A DNA stretch of 64,000 nt from Lunularia cruciata. Taxonomy: Eukaryota; Streptophyta; Marchantiopsida; Lunulariales; Lunulariaceae. Made by a program: the position numbers and the translations under genes. Of this stretch, positions 42,101 to 54,518 are shown one piece after another; positions within the stretch are counted from its first letter, which is position 1; each line of letters starts with the position of its first letter. The stretch lies in contig OX419755.1 of NCBI GenBank assembly GCA_948567375.1, positions 33,485,001 through 33,549,000 of the forward strand, read 5' to 3'. The notes under the pieces were generated by a model. It was given only the letters and a program-made list of their open reading frames with translations, was not told the origin of the DNA and did not search any database.

Positions 42101-44803
42101 ATGGCACCAACTACACTTCCCTTGTACAAAGGCTGCACAGTAACTCCTATGCAATAAGTTCAAAGTAGGCCAAAGGTAAAGGAGGAGATAGAGAAGGCAT
42201 GGAACCTATATAAAGAGGAAGCAAAGAAGTTGGATGAGCTTGTATAGTAGAATTTTGAGGCACAAAGATAAAATGCCACACTTCTTGTAGAATGGATTGA
42301 GCATGAGGAAGAAATTTAGAAGTGTTAGGGAGAAATGAGAGCCCTTTAGCTCAATGCTAAAGGTAAGTAGCAAGTGTATGAGGAGTAGTTGAAATTAAGT
42401 GACAAGGACATACAAAGTATCCAATGGAATTGGAGAAAGCCAGGATTTACTTGATGATTGTAGATGTATAATTTAGCAAGTACTATAGCAAAGTGGTTGT
42501 CTATCTAGAAAGAATATCTATGGAGTTGAAGAAGAAGAAGGAAATAGATCACCTCCAAATGAGAGAGGAGTTGATGGCCAAAGCTCAAGCAAGTTTCTTG
42601 GACGTAGAAGAAGAGAGAATGAAGATACTCAAAAAATGGAGGAGATGAAATATCAATTAGTGTGCCTTGCAAAGTAGATGGTAAAAGTAATGCTACATCA
42701 TACCAAAATTCATGAGCTAAAGTTGTAGATTTAGACTCTAGAGGTAAAGGTCTACAAATAACTTGATCACTTGTGATTCAACTAAGATAACATGCCAACA
42801 TAAAGTTTGCAAAATCCACAAGTACAATGCTTTTCCAATTTGAAGATTATAAGGGGAAGATAGATATATTGATTAGGATCTATAGAGGCAAAGGTAGTTC
42901 TTCATAGTAGGGTAGCCAAAGACCTTTGCATGGTAGACCACTTGTAGCTAAAGAAGTTAATAGATGTAAAAACTCTAAGTATAGGTGACCTTTGGCAAGG
43001 AAGGCCTTTGTAGTGGAAGATACCTTTTGCAAGGAAGACCTTTGGGATTTTAAATCCAAAGGTAGGTAACTTTACAATTCTAATAAAAGGAGATCTAATA
43101 CCTTCTTTAATAAGTAGAAAATACTTAATAAAATCTAATGTAATTAGAATAAGATAAGGTATGGAGTTAGAATTAGCATTGTACATTATTGTGGTACAAT
43201 GAATGTTTCTAATTTTTTAATACTCATTCTTTTCCTTTCCTTTGTATTTCTCATATGAGGATTATATATATATATCATAAAATGTACCTCAGTTTTGTAT
43301 TCCTTTATGACAAAGAAATAAGGTTGGTAAAACATATCTTTGTTCTTAGGAAGATTGGGAGTTAATCCAAAGACATTGTGCTACAAAGTTTGAAGATCCA
43401 ATGTTCACTTGAGGTCTAAAGACCCAAAGCCCAAAGACTCAAAGCACACTTTAACTATGTGTACTTTGGGGCTGGGATCTTTGCAATTACATGTACAAAT
43501 AGAAAAGTCTTGATTAAGTTGGTAGTACACTTGTGAGGGCTCTTCATTGCCATCAAAATTGTAGAGTTTGGAGGTTTATAGCAAATGTTATGAGCATTTA
43601 AAGTTTTGGTTTTAGAGTTGAAGGAGTATCACATTTAGTGGATCATATCCTTGCCATCACAATTTAAATGTAGGTGTTCTCTATCTTGGTAGAAACACCT
43701 TTGCATGAGCTTTTGATTAAATGTCTATAATACAAGTAATAAATATCTGATTATTCTGAATGTTTCTTAATTTTGGGCTAAAATCAATGCAAAATGATTG
43801 ATGCATGATAAATCAAAGCCTATCCTATGATCACATGTTCCCATCGTGCAGGTCATGTTGGATCATGTTGAAGGATCTTGACAAGAATGGACTATAGTAA
43901 AGGAAGTAAATATCATAGGACTTTCAAGGCCTTTGATAGTTTTTAATCACTCGAGAAGTAAAATAGTCAAAGCCATTGATTGCAATTTTTAGATTCTTAT
44001 AGCTGCAATTTTTGAACAATTAAATTTTTTTCCATTAGATGGTTGCATATTTTTAGGTTTAAAGTTATTCTCCAAGTGCTAATCTATTTAAGTTGGGAAT
44101 TTGATGCATTCTATATCTATTTTAGAGTAAGAAATGAATAAAGTGAAAGAGCTATTGCTCTTCATCCTGTATGAATTGTGAGTGTGTTACTTTGGATTCA
44201 TGAGTAAAATTGAATCTTCATGGATGGAATTTTTTAGAGCCTTGTGTGTTTGATCTTTGGTTTTTGTAGTCATTTTCTAGAAGTAATGCCTTGAAAAAAC
44301 TCTCCAAGTAGTGTAGTGTTGAAAGTAGCCAAGGGAAGTATCTTCTAAAGATTACACCTTTGTAAAAAAGTGCTCCTTCAAAGACATGTGTCTTTAGGGG
44401 AAGGATACTACAAGCATCTTCTAAAGATTACACCTTTGTAAAAAAGTGCTCCTTCAAAGACATGTGTCTTTAGGGGAAGGATACTACAAGCACCTTTTGA
44501 AAATGATTATATTTTTTTGAAAAGAAGGAATTATTATCTCCAAGTTGAATCATCACTCTTAGTGTTTTGTGTGAATTTATTCTTTGTAATAGTGATATTT
44601 CCTCTATACCTTTTGTAATGTGACTTCTTGGTAACATTCTACTCTTTTGGGATTGATTTCTTCTAGATTGGTTAAACAAAATATAGTGAAGGATAATTTT
44701 GTTGATATTTCTCTTTATATTTGACCGCATCTAAACTATATCATTGTATGAATGACTTGTTACTTACCAAATTGGTGTAATTTGATAGTTAGTGGGTTGT
44801 CAC
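42101..44803 (+). mobile_element. Old diverged relative of LTR-A
   Basis: The right end GTGGGTTGTCACA at 44791-44803 and the tail before it (TGTGTGTTTGATC near 44245, then CTTTTGGGATTGATTTCTTCTAG near 44645, then TATTTGACC and TTACTTACC near 44760) follow the LTR-A tail in order. Upstream, 42150-42660 encodes broken Lys/Glu-rich coiled-coil pieces, such as E-L-K-K-K-K-E-I-D-H-L-Q-M-R-E-E-L. The left border is not visible. Positions 42760-44080 show nothing readable. Confidence 0.5.
44341..44492. repeat. Exact tandem duplication, 2 x 76 bp
   Basis: Units 44341-44416 and 44417-44492 appear identical over 76 bases, inside the old LTR-A-like tail where the same segment is normally single. A recent duplication in an otherwise old sequence. 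Confidence 0.85.
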
Positions 44804-46778
44804 AAGTGTAGATGCATACACAAGATCTATAAGAGACTCCACCCATTATATCCTTTTGGAGTTGAGGTAGAGAAGGTATTTAAGACTTAAGCCCAATGTA
44901 AATTGAGTTCATTGTGTGGTGATCAAGGAATTGAGTGGAGAGACCTTTTAACTCTCTATTGCTGTTTTTTTGCACATTGAGTATTGATTGAATTCCTTTA
45001 TTGAGTACTTGTAAGGAACCTCAAAAGTATGAACATAGGTGCTTGAGTATATACAACAAGAAATTTGCACTTGTTTGATTTGTAGGTTTCCAAAGGAGCA
45101 AGGCAATGTATTGATGAGTTAAGAGGAACTTGTAGCATTGAAAGTACCATGGAAACAAAAAGCAAGCCAACTAATTAATACAAGATTCTTTGGAGTTTCA
45201 CCTTCTAGAAAGGGTAGTATGTAGCCTTTGAAGTGGTAGTCTTTGGCATGAAGTGAGCTTCTAAGCAAATTAAGCCATCACCTTCAACAATAATTTGGAA
45301 TAGATTGTAGTGAAAGTGAATTTTCTTTTCTTTTTCATAATTTGCTACAAGGGGTATCATTAACATCTTTTGGGAGTAGTTATGCCCTAGAGGTTAAATA
45401 AGAAATAATAATAATACATGAAATGTGATATTTCTCTTTAATTTTAGTCATCTCTAACTTGCATCCTTGAGGGAACGCCCATTAGTACTGACTTTACTAG
45501 GACTTGAGCAACATTGAGTCAACATAGTAGTCAATATAAAATCAATGATAAACATCTTTCTTTAGAACAAACAACACAAATAATTGCTAAAATGAGGTAT
45601 TATGTAGGATAAAATACTTTTTTACAGCCTCATCAAGGTCTTCCAAAGTTCTTATGAGTCAACATAGCAATCAATATAAAATTAAAGGAAAATATCTTTC
45701 TTTAAAAATGCCTTCCAAAATACGGTATTATGTGGGATAAAATATTTCTCCATAGCTTATCAAAGTTTTACAAAGTTCTTCTTATTCCTTTGGAGATAAA
45801 AAGTTAGATAGATTTCTCAACAGGTGATTTATTTAGGATCAACTCTATTCTATACAGAACTCCTTGATATAAAAAAGTCAACTCTTAGGTAATTCATCTA
45901 GATCTACTAACTTTGAAGTTGATATCTTGTCTTGATTTCATCAACTCTTATTGTGATCCAAACTGCAAACATTAATACTTCCTCCTTCAAAGCTTTCTCA
46001 AAAACAATTATGTTAATGTACTTATCTTCTACATCAAACTATAATAGGTAATATATTCATGGAAGGTCATACATATATTACATGTATGACTTGCCTTGTG
46101 AAGTAATTTGGATTTGTCATTGTGCCCAATTGACTCAAGCACAATGAACTTTAAGCTAAAGTTATCATAAAATAATATCATAGTGTAGAGATATAACATG
46201 AATTTCATTGACTCTATATCTCTTGCAAAATCTTGAGAAATACTTGATTAAGAGTCCAAAAATAGGTCTTTTCCTTCCTTCTTTACTTAGTTATTCATGA
46301 GCTAATATATCCAATAATTCTATTACTCTTATGTAAAATATTATTTTCATATTATTTTCATATAAATTTACAGTTTATGATATATGGAAGTAGGATATAT
46401 AATTCTAGAATCCCAATGTTTTATTATTGTTTTATAACATTTTGAATAGTAGATTTTTCTTTGGAGTTTATAAACTCAATAATTGAAAGTAACGCTAAAC
46501 CTTATAAACTTCAAATCAAACTCAACTATTCAAAATGATATAAAATTATAATAAATTTATAATAAATGAATTAAAAATTATGTTTAATATATAATTTTTG
46601 GTTTTGTAATTTATATTACATCAATTAAATATTTATTTATTAAAATAGAAGACTACCTAGAAAACATCATACTTTGTAACGTCTTTGAATCTCCAAGTTA
46701 GTATTATGTATGTTTTTCATACTTGTTTTGTGAATGTTGATAATATTTTTTGATTATTTTGTCATTCATGTTTTTAAG
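44804..46778. other. AT-rich stretch without a gene
   Basis: No coding frame of note. A short LTR-like tail may end near 45490 (TTGCATCCTTGAGGGAACG), but the match is weak. It includes a degenerate tandem repeat at 45516-45783. Positions 46340-46640 are very AT-rich. Confidence 0.5.
45516..45783. repeat. Degenerate tandem repeat, 2 x ~140 bp
   Basis: GAGTCAACATAG begins both units (45516 and 45656). Both share the TCAATATAAAAT, ATCTTTCTTTA, GGTATTATGT and CAAAGTTCTT segments with numerous differences, so it is older than the 76-bp duplication. Confidence 0.65.
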
Positions 46779-46998
46779 TGTCAAAGAATACAAGGATTGG
46801 ATAAACACTCCAAGACCATTCATAGCAAATCACGAGAGAGTGAGAGAGCACACAAGGAAGATAAGCAAGAAAGACTTAGAAAAAGGGTACTCTTCTCATG
46901 TATATATAGTATACATGTGTATCCTAAACCTTAATACAATTGTGTAGTAAAAACTACGTCACTAAATAAGTCACTATGAGCTTGGGTTAGTATCAATA
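46779..46998 (-). repeat. Copia 3' LTR (220 bp)
   Basis: On the minus strand TATTGATACTAACCCAAGC to CTTTGACA. It matches 51475-51740 apart from point changes and a ~46-bp insertion in the other copy. The polypurine tract GAAGGGGAG lies just outside at 46999-47007. Confidence 0.85.
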
Positions 46999-47157
46999 CT
47001 CCCCTTCAAGCTCAACTCAATATCTTGTACCAAGGCAAAGTCTAAAAGCTTTGAACTTATCTCTAGATAAAGCCTTGGTAAAAATATCAATGATTTGCTC
47101 ATTTGTGCAAACAAATATAAGCTCAGTTTGTGCTACTAGAATTTTCTCCCTAACAAA

Positions 47158-47397
47158 TTAATATTGCACCGCAATGTGCTTAGTCTTAGCATGAAACACA
47201 AGATTACCAACTAACTCAATGCTACACATGTTATTTATGTATAACACAATGGGAAATAAAAAATCCACACCAATATCATAAATCAAACTCCAAAGAAAAA
47301 TAGTTTGACAAGTTGCATTGGTGGTTTCATGATACTCTACCTTAGTGGAAGACAAAGCAACAATTGGTTGCTTCTTGGAAGCCCAAATCACAACCAC
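47158..47397 (-). pseudogene. Copia RNase H domain
   Basis: The minus-strand frame reads W-A-S-K-K-Q-P-I-V-A-L-S-S-T-K-V-E-Y, then A-T-C-Q-T-I-F-L-W, LYINNMCSIELV and VFHAKTKHIAVQY. These are the standard copia RNase H blocks. The catalytic D of the usual Y-C-D-N is replaced (Y-I-N-N). Confidence 0.85.
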
Positions 47398-48299
47398 CCA
47401 AGTCCAAATATATACCTTAAAGTAGGTCTCGTGTTAGGGACACTCCTTGCACAATCTACATCATTGTAACCATGATCTATCAAATTGTAATATTCCATAA
47501 ATAGGAGAACTTTCAAGAGAAACACAAGAGAAGAAACACAAATTTTCACACCCAATAATTTGATGCTCCAAAGGAGCACCTTATCTTTATTATATAGCAA
47601 AGAGGATTCCCCTAGAGGAAGCTCCACCTTTGGATCAAATGCAAGGATTGGTGACATGTTGGTTCTTTTCCTTTTTGGTTGGTCAAAACAAGTTTAATTA
47701 GAAAGAATCTGTAGGGAGCTCAAAATTGCATGGATGAGATACTATTGGAAACCTCTCAATGAGAAAATTAATGGGGGAAAAGGCAAGCCTCTTGGTTCTA
47801 AGGAGAAATATTATTGTCATTTTCAAGGTCTAATTCCTATGTTTAGGCCTCCAAAATTGTCTTTGGAGTTTTCATGATGTTTTTAACTCCTACCTTATTA
47901 GTAGAAGTACTCTTTTGGTGACATCTCTATCTGATCTATTTAGTCCATGATATATAACATCTTTCCAGATGTTACCAAAACAATGTTCACCTTTAGATAA
48001 TATGTTTAGCTAATGGTATTACACAAATGTGTAGTGAATGCCAAATTGTAAAGTAAACTTCACATATCAAAAAATGTGCTTGATAGCCTCAAAGTGATAT
48101 TTGCATGATGATTGCACGAACTAGCTGATAGCTCCAACCACATAACTAAGGTCAGGTCTAGTGGTAGTCAAATAGATGAGACTACTAACCATCTACCTAT
48201 ATCCATGGGGACTAGTAAGCAACCCATTTTCATCAATACCCAAGTGATGGTTTTGGTCCAAAGATGTAGTCATAGGCTTATATTCTAGTAGGCCAAATC

Positions 48300-48960
48300 T
48301 CTTGTCAAATGGCATACTAATGCTACACAAGGCACATATCTTATCCATCCTTAATAAATTCCACACCTAAGAAATATCTAAGGCCACCAAGATCTTGCAT
48401 CTCAAATTGGGCCTTTTAAGTACTCTGTAAGATTAAACTTCTCACAACTTCTAGTGATAATGATATCACATACATAGATGGTGATAATCAAATCCTAATC
48501 TGCTTCCCTTAAAACACACAAGGTAGGTTCAGAAATACAATAACAAACCAATGAGCTACCAAGAAGGAAGTAATATTTGCATACCAAGCCCTAGGTGTTT
48601 GCTTCAAGCCATATAGCACTTTTTGTAGCTTGAAAACTCAAGATGGAAATTATGGGTCCTCAAAACTGGGTAGCTATACTATGTAAACCTACTCTTCAAG
48701 GTTGCGATTGAGAAATGTGTTCTTGAAGTCCATATGATGTAACTGCCATCCTTGTTGAACTACAACTACAACTACTATGCAAATGGTATCTTGGCAACAA
48801 GACTAAATTTCTCATCATAGTCCATGCCAAACTAATAAGCATAACCTTTGCCACCAAGTGTACCTTGTACCTACTCACAAAGATATCAAAATTAAGATTG
48901 ATATGAAAGACCCATATACAATTGATAGCCTTATGATCAAAAGGTAGATCTACCAACTCC
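48300..48960 (-). pseudogene. Copia reverse transcriptase, broken
   Basis: Contains NCIWVFHINLN and SRYKVHLVAK at 48930-48840 (the K-W-V-F-K and R-Y-K-A-R-L-V-A-K blocks), then shifted remnants of F-G-M-D-Y-D-E-K-F. The catalytic loop at 48476-48465 reads Y-V-C-D instead of Y-V-D-D. Not functional. Confidence 0.78.
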
Positions 48961-49140
48961 CATGTGCATTGGTGGTGAAGAGCAAAAAATTTTGCCTACA
49001 TGGCAAAAACCCATTGTTTGTGTTGTAGAGCCTTTCACAATGTAGTTAGTTTGTGCTCTTGTAGAACAATAGTTATATATGCATGATGTGTAACAAGAAA
49101 ACCTTCATGCAAAAAATGACTAACAGATGTTTCACTCATT

Positions 49141-49282
49141 GAGACTATCTTGGATGATGTAATTCATTGATCACCTCCTCTTGCACTAATTCTGATTTAA
49201 TAGACATAATCGAGACTATCTTTGATGATGTAATTCATTGATCACCTCCTCTTGCACTAATTCTGATTTAATAGACATAATC
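49141..49282. repeat. Tandem duplication, 2 x 71 bp
   Basis: Units 49141-49211 and 49212-49282 differ at a single base seen (G to T). Located inside the copia pol remnant. Confidence 0.85.
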
Positions 49283-50114
49283 ATAAAGATGATATCCTAC
49301 ATAAATGCATCATGTGTAGGTGCAAGCGTGTGCTAGAGGATGGGTCTATCATCCTCACTAATAAAAACTCCATCAAAAGAAGATACAATTATAGAGGCAC
49401 AAACTCTTGAACTATCTAATTGAGGTATAGACTAAAAAACTTCTCCAAGTGCCCCAATAGATACAAAGGAAACAATAGTGGAGGTAGTAAGCCTTGGGCT
49501 CTCAATAGGTGGTATAAAAAACCAAACAATGGGAGCCAACACAAACCAAGAGGCTAGCTCATCAAAGGTAACATCCCTACTAACATAGAATTTTTGTGTG
49601 GTAGATAGATTTACATCCTTTGGTGTAATCTAGAGCATATCCAAGGAAAATGCATTTCTCATCTTTTGGATCTAACTTCTTATGCTTCTCGTCAAGAATG
49701 TGTACATAAAAAATACAACCAAAGACCTTGAGGGAAATAATAGCTAGGCTTATTGCCTATAAATGCCTTCAAAGATGTATGTGCAATTGTTGGTGTATGA
49801 TACATTAAATACACTACACATGAAATAGCTTTAGCTCAATAAACATTAGCCATGTGCTTCTTGTTAAGCATAGCATGGGCTGCCTTAGTTAAATGAAAGT
49901 TCTTTTGCTTTGTAGCTCCATTTTATTTTTGGACTATAGGCATGTATCTTCTATTTCAAGATACCTTGATCTCTCAAGTATTGGTCAAATTCAAGAGAAA
50001 GTAACTCTCTTCCTCTATCAAATCTCAATTAAAGGATATTGAAGCCAAACTTCTTCTCTATTAGCCTTTGGAAAGTCTAAAATGCTAAAAAGATGTGTGT
50101 GAAAGTCTTGCTTT

Positions 50115-50348
50115 TCATAACTTAGACCCAAATGTAGCAAGAGTAATCACAATAAAAGATATGAAGTAATGACAACCACTTAAGCTCAATTTAAAAATAG
50201 TCCATACATTGGTATGAACCAATTCAAGGAGTTTCTTATCATATCTACAATGACTACAAAATACAAACCTTTTGACACTAAGACAAGGAGGAGCTAACAA
50301 TCTACAATAGTCACACTTCCTCACCAAGTAGCATTGCAACCAACTCAT
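50115..50348 (-). pseudogene. Copia integrase N-terminal region
   Basis: C-D-Y-C ligand pair (50312-50301), then F-C-S-H-C, LLELVHTNVWTIFKLSLSGC and HYFISFIVI. The pattern is that of the GAG-pre-integrase to integrase core boundary (usually L-E-L-V-H-T-D-V-W-G). The first catalytic Asp appears changed to Asn (H-T-N-V-W). Confidence 0.72.
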
Positions 50349-51459
50349 CCCACTTGGGAAGCGGTTCTTGGGGTGGAAATTGATGTCACAAAATGTTTGT
50401 AGTCTATTGAAAGACCATGTAGTGTACCTCTTATTAGCACAATTAGATCAATTACAACCTTCATAGAGAGAAGTTGATTCATAAAGCTCTTCATCTGACT
50501 AACATAATTGTTAATTCACATTAAGCCTTTCTTAGTCATATTGAACTACTATAGCAATTGTAATTTCATAGCCTTTATTTTGGACTAAAACAAATTGGCC
50601 AAAGCATCCCAAGCAATCTTGGACAAAGTGAGATCCTATATGTGACCTATTATTTGACAATGAAACACAACACACAATGTAATGGAGAGCTTGAAATGTG
50701 TTGCTTCCAATGTTGCATCATCAATTGTCATAATTGGTTTTGTCTCCTCTTCTTTCACAAGACTCCATAGCCCCTAACCCTATAGGAACATATGCATGCA
50801 AAATTTCCAAATAGTCCAATTGACCTTGTCATGCTTCTCTCTAATGATCATTTCAAGCAAATGATTGGTACAATCACAAAATCATAGCACTTGCACTCAC
50901 AAGAACAATCAACAAATATATTGAAAATTAGGTTGGTCAATAATACAAATCAAACAAGTAATTCTTATATCAATGGGAACACATATCTTGACCTGTAAAG
51001 TCCATAAAACACTATTTCCTGAAAGTGATCTCACCTAGTACTATGGTGTAAAATGCATGACAACTCCAATTGACCCAAAAATTTCCACAATGATAAAATT
51101 ATAGATTGTAGATTCTTCTCATTCTTTGGTTTACCCAAAACCGCACTATCACACCCAAAAATATTGTTTGGCACTCCAAATCAATCACAGAAGTTCTTAA
51201 AAGGCATTACCAATGGTAGATTGACCTCCAAATGTCATAGAAATTTGGTGTGTACCAAATTCAATGCTTTTGCACAAGACAATTTCATGACTCAGGTTCA
51301 TCAAATTTAGGCAAAAACTACAATCTTGACCTCCAAAATTGCAATTTAAGTAGAAAAATAGTGCAATTAATGACTCATATTGCATCAATAAAATCCCTAA
51401 ATTCTACAACTTGTTTCACCTATCTTTCTCCAAGTGCACACACCCTTACTAGCCTCTCA

Positions 51460-51474
51460 CCTACTTTAATACCA
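51460..51474 (-). other. Copia primer binding site
   Basis: Minus-strand TGGTATTAAAGTAGG directly after the 5' LTR. It resembles the initiator tRNA-Met site TGGTATCAGAGC used by plant copia elements. Confidence 0.75.
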
Positions 51475-51740
51475 TATCAAATAATACAAGGATTGGACAA
51501 ACACTCCACGACCATTCATAGCGGATCATGAGAGAGAGTGAGAGAGGACACAAGGAAGTAAGCAACAATGATTAGTGAGATGGTACTACTTTCATGAGAG
51601 AGAGAGGACACAAAGAAGTAAGCAAGAATGAATGGAAAGAGTGTACTCCTCTCATGTATATATAATATACATGTGTACTAAACCCTAATACAAATTTATA
51701 GTGAGAACTAAGTCACTAATAGCTTGGGTTAGTTTCAACA
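51475..51740 (-). repeat. Copia 5' LTR (266 bp)
   Basis: On the minus strand TGTTGAAACTAACCCAAGC to TTTGATA. It contains a partial internal duplication of a GAGAGAGGACACAA-GAAGTAAGCAA segment (51530-51625), which explains its extra length over the 3' LTR. Confidence 0.85.
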
Positions 51741-51745
51741 TTAAG

Positions 51746-53400
51746 CACCATGAAATAATGGAAAAAAGAGAGTATTTCATTAACTTATAATCTTGTGGAT
51801 GGTTAAAAAAATAAGAATAATATATTGAATGTATTAAAAAGATTGATTTTTCAATTTACTTTGAAATAAATCATTGATAACAAAAAGGTAATTTTAAAAG
51901 TAAAACACTAACTCTTCTTTATAAAGATATGGTTTCTTATTATATAGAGATCTTCTAATGATATAATGAAATTATTAATGAAATATTAATAATAATAATT
52001 AGTAATGAATTAATGAAATTAAGATTTTGTATCTATATTTGAAGAGTATTTACATGAATTTTTTCTAAGAATTATATTTAAAGATTTAGTTAGAAAAATT
52101 TAGTATGATGATTTTTGAAAATTATTAAACAATCATAATTTTTGTCATCAACAAATTTTCTAGTAAAAATAAAATTTTTATATTTTGTATTGTTATTTAA
52201 AATCTTACATATTTATAAATAAATTAATAAAACATGAATAAAATGATCATTACATCCATTATTTATTACATATAATTATTGTAATTAGGTTTTTATAGAT
52301 GAATTATCATAATCTCAAGTTTGTTATAGCTAAGATAGAAAAGATGTAGTTAAAGAAGGTTTCAAAGTAAAGATTAAAAGATGGATATGATTTTAATAAT
52401 ATCTGGTTAGTTACAATCAAGATAGGAAAGATGCAGTTAACAAAAGACTCAAAATAAGATTTCTAAAGAGCGAAGTAGGTTTTCATAAATGTAATATAAT
52501 ACTTTCTGAAAGGTTGTAATCAAAATAGAAAGAAGTAGGTAAGGGAAGGTTCAATGGAAAGTTTCTGATAGGTAATAATTCAAATAGAAAAAACTTCAAA
52601 AGAAACACCGGGGTATAAATAATTCAAATGGAAACCCATAAATAAAGAGAAGGCCTTCAAGCGACAAATATATTTAGGGGAATATTCAAAGTAAAATTTT
52701 GAACTATCAAGTAATTCATGAACATATGGAAATGAAATAGGTGCAAAGAGGAAGCGAGCCTTTCTGAATTCTTTTACTTCTGAACTGGCACACATACCCT
52801 TGAATCTTTATCATCATTGTATTTTTCAAAGTAAAATTTGAAATTCAACTTAATCAAAGTAATTAATCCTGAGTTATGAAAATGATTCTTAGCTTTTTAG
52901 GTTTGATGAAGATTTGATAATCTCATATGCACCAACTATATTAGACCTTAGATTCTTAAGTTTCCATAACATAGGTCATATTTTCCTAAATAGCACTTTG
53001 TTATGCTAATATATATAAAAGCATAAATGTAAGAATGTTACTCCATTTTATGTTTACATATCAAAATTTTCAAATTAGATTTCATCATTATCAAAAGTTT
53101 TATTATAAAATATGTCTTATATGAATTTAAGCCTCATATTAAAATCTAAATTTCTACATATGAGTAGTCAATGTTTGGATCTGTATTCACTAATTATTTG
53201 GTGTATTTACATACTAAAAATCATGCATTAATAAAATAAAACAACATTTCTATAAATGTCAATTTAAAAGCATGAAAGTTGATATAATATCCCAATTACA
53301 TACATGGGTGTTTTTTCACCTACTATATTTATGATTCAATTAGTTTTCTACATCTCAAATATAATTTACCTTTTAAGCAAAGTATGAAGGAAGTGTTTAT
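51746..53400. other. AT-rich intergenic stretch
   Basis: No protein frame or element border recognised. Positions 52322-52640 hold three to four degenerate units sharing an AATCAAGATAG-AAAGATG-AGTTAA theme, spaced 87, 103 and 59 bp. The rest is AT-rich and looks neutral. Confidence 0.5.
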
Positions 53401-54478
53401 TTATCAAAAGGGTTATCAAAAGATAAAAGGAAAAAGGCGACCACTAAAGCACACGAAGGATCAAAAGATAAAATAGATTCATTAATATGAGTATAAAAGT
53501 TTCTTTACCATTTAAAAAAAGATTACTCCTTAAAGCGCAACTCATTAAGAAACGACCACACTGAGAAACATACCAGAATGGGCCAAAAGGAAAACCGTGA
53601 CCCCGTGTGAAAACAAGAAGCACGGGAAGACCAATCAAGCCCGTACAAGGAAAAGACAAGGGGTATACCAGAACGGACGAAAAGGGCATTTTGAAAGAAA
53701 AATCACAGACGAAAACAACGGTATATAAACCATAGTAGGAAACGGAGTAAGAAGTTCGTAAAAAAACATGGGAGAAAAAGCCGGAATATCCTATCACAAC
53801 ATAACTAGTTTCAATGTACATAGTTAAAGACAGATTGTACTGTGTGGAAGATAAAGGAGGTAGTAGGTGGAGGGCTAGACTGGTGGGGCCTTCGGGGTGA
53901 AGGACCGTACAAAGTTGCGATCTATGAATGGCGCGCTTGGAGGGAGGAAAAAAGACCAAGATTAGGGAGGATAAAGCATGCTGTTGTGATTTCTAGAGTA
54001 ACTGTCAATCTGCTCAACTTGACACAATTTTCAGTGTGACATGTTGATTGGTTCTGCTGGAAGACAACTGTAATGCTGAAACTGTGTGTAACAAGTACTG
54101 GTGTGTTGGCTAAGGGTAAAAAATTCTAGAGCCCTCTTGAATAGCTTTTAATGGAAGGTCCTGAGGATATGAAGAATTAGGGTTCTGTGGATAGCTTTGT
54201 GATGAAGGAAAGAGACTAACATCCTAAACAGGACAGCAAAAGTAGAAAGAATACTCTAAAAGTGAATTTCGTTTCTTAGGAGATGATGGATAGAAACTGT
54301 CAGTAGCAGTGCTTCAGTGGAGGAAGTCTGAATAAACTTCAATGAAGAAACACAATGTCAGTTATCTTGCCTCCACTCTGAAATATGGTTGGGATCAGTT
54401 AGGTGCTTGCTAACCGAGTAATATTAGATAACTGAGTAATATTAGATGTGCTCGTGAGTCGTGAAGTGAAGCAATTTG

Positions 54479-54518
54479 GGATTATATACGTGTTCTGCGG
54501 ATTATATACGTGTTCTGC
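54479..54518. repeat. Exact tandem duplication, 2 x 20 bp
   Basis: GGATTATATACGTGTTCTGC occurs twice back to back. Confidence 0.85.

Larger units (their letters stand above)
46779..51740 (-). mobile_element. Complete Ty1/copia element, dead, TTAAG TSD
   Basis: 4962 bp on the minus strand with both LTRs, PBS and PPT, flanked by TTAAG at 46774-46778 and 51741-51745. From right to left: 5' LTR 51740-51475, PBS, gag-like region (no readable domain), integrase start near 50340-50110 (LELVHTNVW, SLSGCHYFISFI), RT near 48960-48450, RNase H at 47397-47158, PPT, 3' LTR. Many stops and shifts. The order integrase before RT is the copia hallmark. The two LTRs are roughly 85-90 percent alike by eye, so the insertion is not recent. 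Confidence 0.88.

Noticed and set aside
44341-44492. CRISPR-like or satellite array
   Set aside because: Only two adjacent units with no spacers.
53444-53959. 171-codon minus frame with hydrophobic content
   Set aside because: No homologous frame, no start context or domain, and the + strand here is purine-rich, which explains the Phe/Ser/Leu bias.
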